From Pseudarthrobacter oxydans (lineage in GTDB: Bacteria; Actinomycetota; Actinomycetes; Actinomycetales; Micrococcaceae): a DNA stretch of 64,000 bases. The notes under the pieces were generated by a model, which saw only the letters and a list, made by a program, of their open reading frames with translations, was not told where the DNA came from and searched no databases. The translations under genes were made by a program, and so were the position numbers. Location of the stretch: NCBI RefSeq assembly GCF_013314975.1, contig NZ_JABTYH010000024.1, forward strand, positions 1-64,000. The letters are read 5' to 3'. This document shows, in pieces, positions 63,168 to 64,000 of this stretch (position 1 is its first letter; each line of letters starts with the position of its first letter).

Positions 63168-64000
63168 ATGACCCAGATCTTTGACAACCCCGCAGACTTT
63201 GCGGAGGAGGCACTGGACGGCCTGGTGGCAGCCAACCGCGGCTACGTGGCCAGGGTGGACGGCGGCGTTGTCCGCTCCACCGAGGTGCCCGCCGGCCAGG
63301 TGGCCGTGGTGGTGGGCGGCGGCTCCGGCCATTACCCGGCCTTCGCCGGCCTGGTGGGTCCCGGCCTCGCCGCAGGCGCCGTGTGCGGCAACATCTTCAC
63401 GTCGCCGTCCGCCGGGCAGGCGTACCGGGTGGCCAAGGCGGCCAACGCCGGCGGCGGAGTGCTGTTCAGCTACGGCAATTACGCCGGGGACGTGATCCAC
63501 TTCGGCGAGGCGCAGCAGCGCCTCAACGCCGAAGGCATCGAGACCCGCACCGTTTTGGTCACGGATGACATCGCCAGCGCCCCGCTGGACCAGATCGAGA
63601 AACGCCGCGGAATCGCCGGGGACCTGACGGTCTTCAAGATCGCCGGCGCCGCAGCCGAAGCGGGACTGGACCTGGACGGCGTCGAACGGCTTGCCGTGCT
63701 GGCCAACCACCGCACGCGGTCCCTCGGCGTGGCGTTCGACGGCTGCACCCTGCCGGGCGCTGCCGAACCGCTGTTCCACGTGCCGGCCGGCGGGATGTCG
63801 CTCGGGCTGGGCATCCATGGCGAACCCGGAATCTCGGACCACCCCATGCCCACGGCGTCCGAACTGGCCGAACTGCTGGTTTCCGGCCTGCTCCGGGACA
63901 AGCCCGATGATGCGGGGAACCGTGTGGTGGCCATCCTCAACGGACTAGGCCGGGTGAAGTACGAGGAACTGTTCCTGCTGTTCGGCAAGATCGACAAGCT
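63168..64000 (+). CDS. Dihydroxyacetone/erythrulose kinase family protein (DhaK domain), 3' end outside window
   Basis: N-terminal 277 residues visible. DhaK hallmarks: VAVVVGGGSGHYPAFAGLVG, GAVCGNIFTSPSAGQAYRVA, LFSYGNYAGDVIHFGEAQQR, and the substrate-binding histidine region SLGLGIHGEPGISDHPMP. ATG 63168 has GATGAGGAAA upstream. It would phosphorylate a short keto-sugar such as dihydroxyacetone or an erythrulose. As the last visible gene it hints that the operon ends in a C3 or C4 keto-sugar phosphate. Confidence 0.9.
   Translation, partial: MTQIFDNPADFAEEALDGLVAANRGYVARVDGGVVRSTEVPAGQVAVVVGGGSGHYPAFAGLVGPGLAAGAVCGNIFTSPSAGQAYRVAKAANAGGGVLFSYGNYAGDVIHFGEAQQRLNAEGIETRTVLVTDDIASAPLDQIEKRRGIAGDLTVFKIAGAAAEAGLDLDGVERLAVLANHRTRSLGVAFDGCTLPGAAEPLFHVPAGGMSLGLGIHGEPGISDHPMPTASELAELLVSGLLRDKPDDAGNRVVAILNGLGRVKYEELFLLFGKIDK

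Overview
The window reads as chromosomal DNA of a high-GC soil actinobacterium of the Arthrobacter/Pseudarthrobacter type. The basis is dense GC-rich genes with 1-8 nt overlaps, frequent GTG starts, four LacI-family regulators, three CUT1-type sugar ABC systems without their own ATPase (one of them cut by the left window edge), and a heterotetrameric sarcosine oxidase locus. This is judged by eye; no database search was run. No tRNA, rRNA or CRISPR array was seen.

Layout. 0-3.2 kb: the end of a sugar ABC permease, a LacI regulator and a CynX-type MFS exporter. 3.3-13 kb: a sarcosine and one-carbon operon (glyA-soxBDAG-sdaA-purU) divergent from a FadR-type GntR repressor, with a palindromic operator between them. 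It turns sarcosine into glycine plus 5,10-methylene-THF, then serine, then pyruvate, while PurU recycles THF. 13-18.6 kb: a DUF559 protein, then a PucR regulator divergent from an NCS1 permease and a polysaccharide-deacetylase-fold hydrolase. 18.7-38.1 kb: an SOS-box-controlled umuDC operon whose umuC is split by a 17.6-kb element (about 19497-37118).

The element is the most unusual part. Its right end is a four-gene, translationally overlapping minus-strand cassette: three large tyrosine-recombinase-like proteins (512, 609 and 702 aa) and a 133-aa coiled-coil protein. This recalls Tn554 TnpABC-type elements. The cargo is a complete sugar pathway: a LacI regulator, a GH36 glycosidase with an altered galactose-binding motif, an ABC importer (binding protein plus two permeases), a single-domain GntR protein and araB-araD-araA. 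I propose a mobile module for L-arabinose-containing glycosides, perhaps beta-L-arabinopyranosides. The umuC reading frame is restored exactly if the element is removed at a shared TACA.

38-54 kb is a mixed metabolic region: SRPBCC protein, orphan sulfonate-type binding protein, DoxX, PfkB kinase, DUF1349, alpha/beta hydrolase, GYD protein, aldehyde dehydrogenase, a lipoprotein, a nucleoside hydrolase-MFS-ribokinase operon with twin LacI operators, a VOC protein, a LacI regulator, a small-alarmone-synthetase-like protein and an 81-aa repeat protein. 54.5-64 kb is a LacI-controlled carbohydrate operon: ABC importer, two Gfo/Idh/MocA dehydrogenases, two TIM-barrel isomerases, a ThuA protein and a DhaK-type kinase cut by the window end.

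A second striking signal is a family of tandem repeats with a period of exactly 32 bp (3224, 13014, 14252). Each array lies just after a stop codon, with the CGCTCTCTCAC core in the sense direction.
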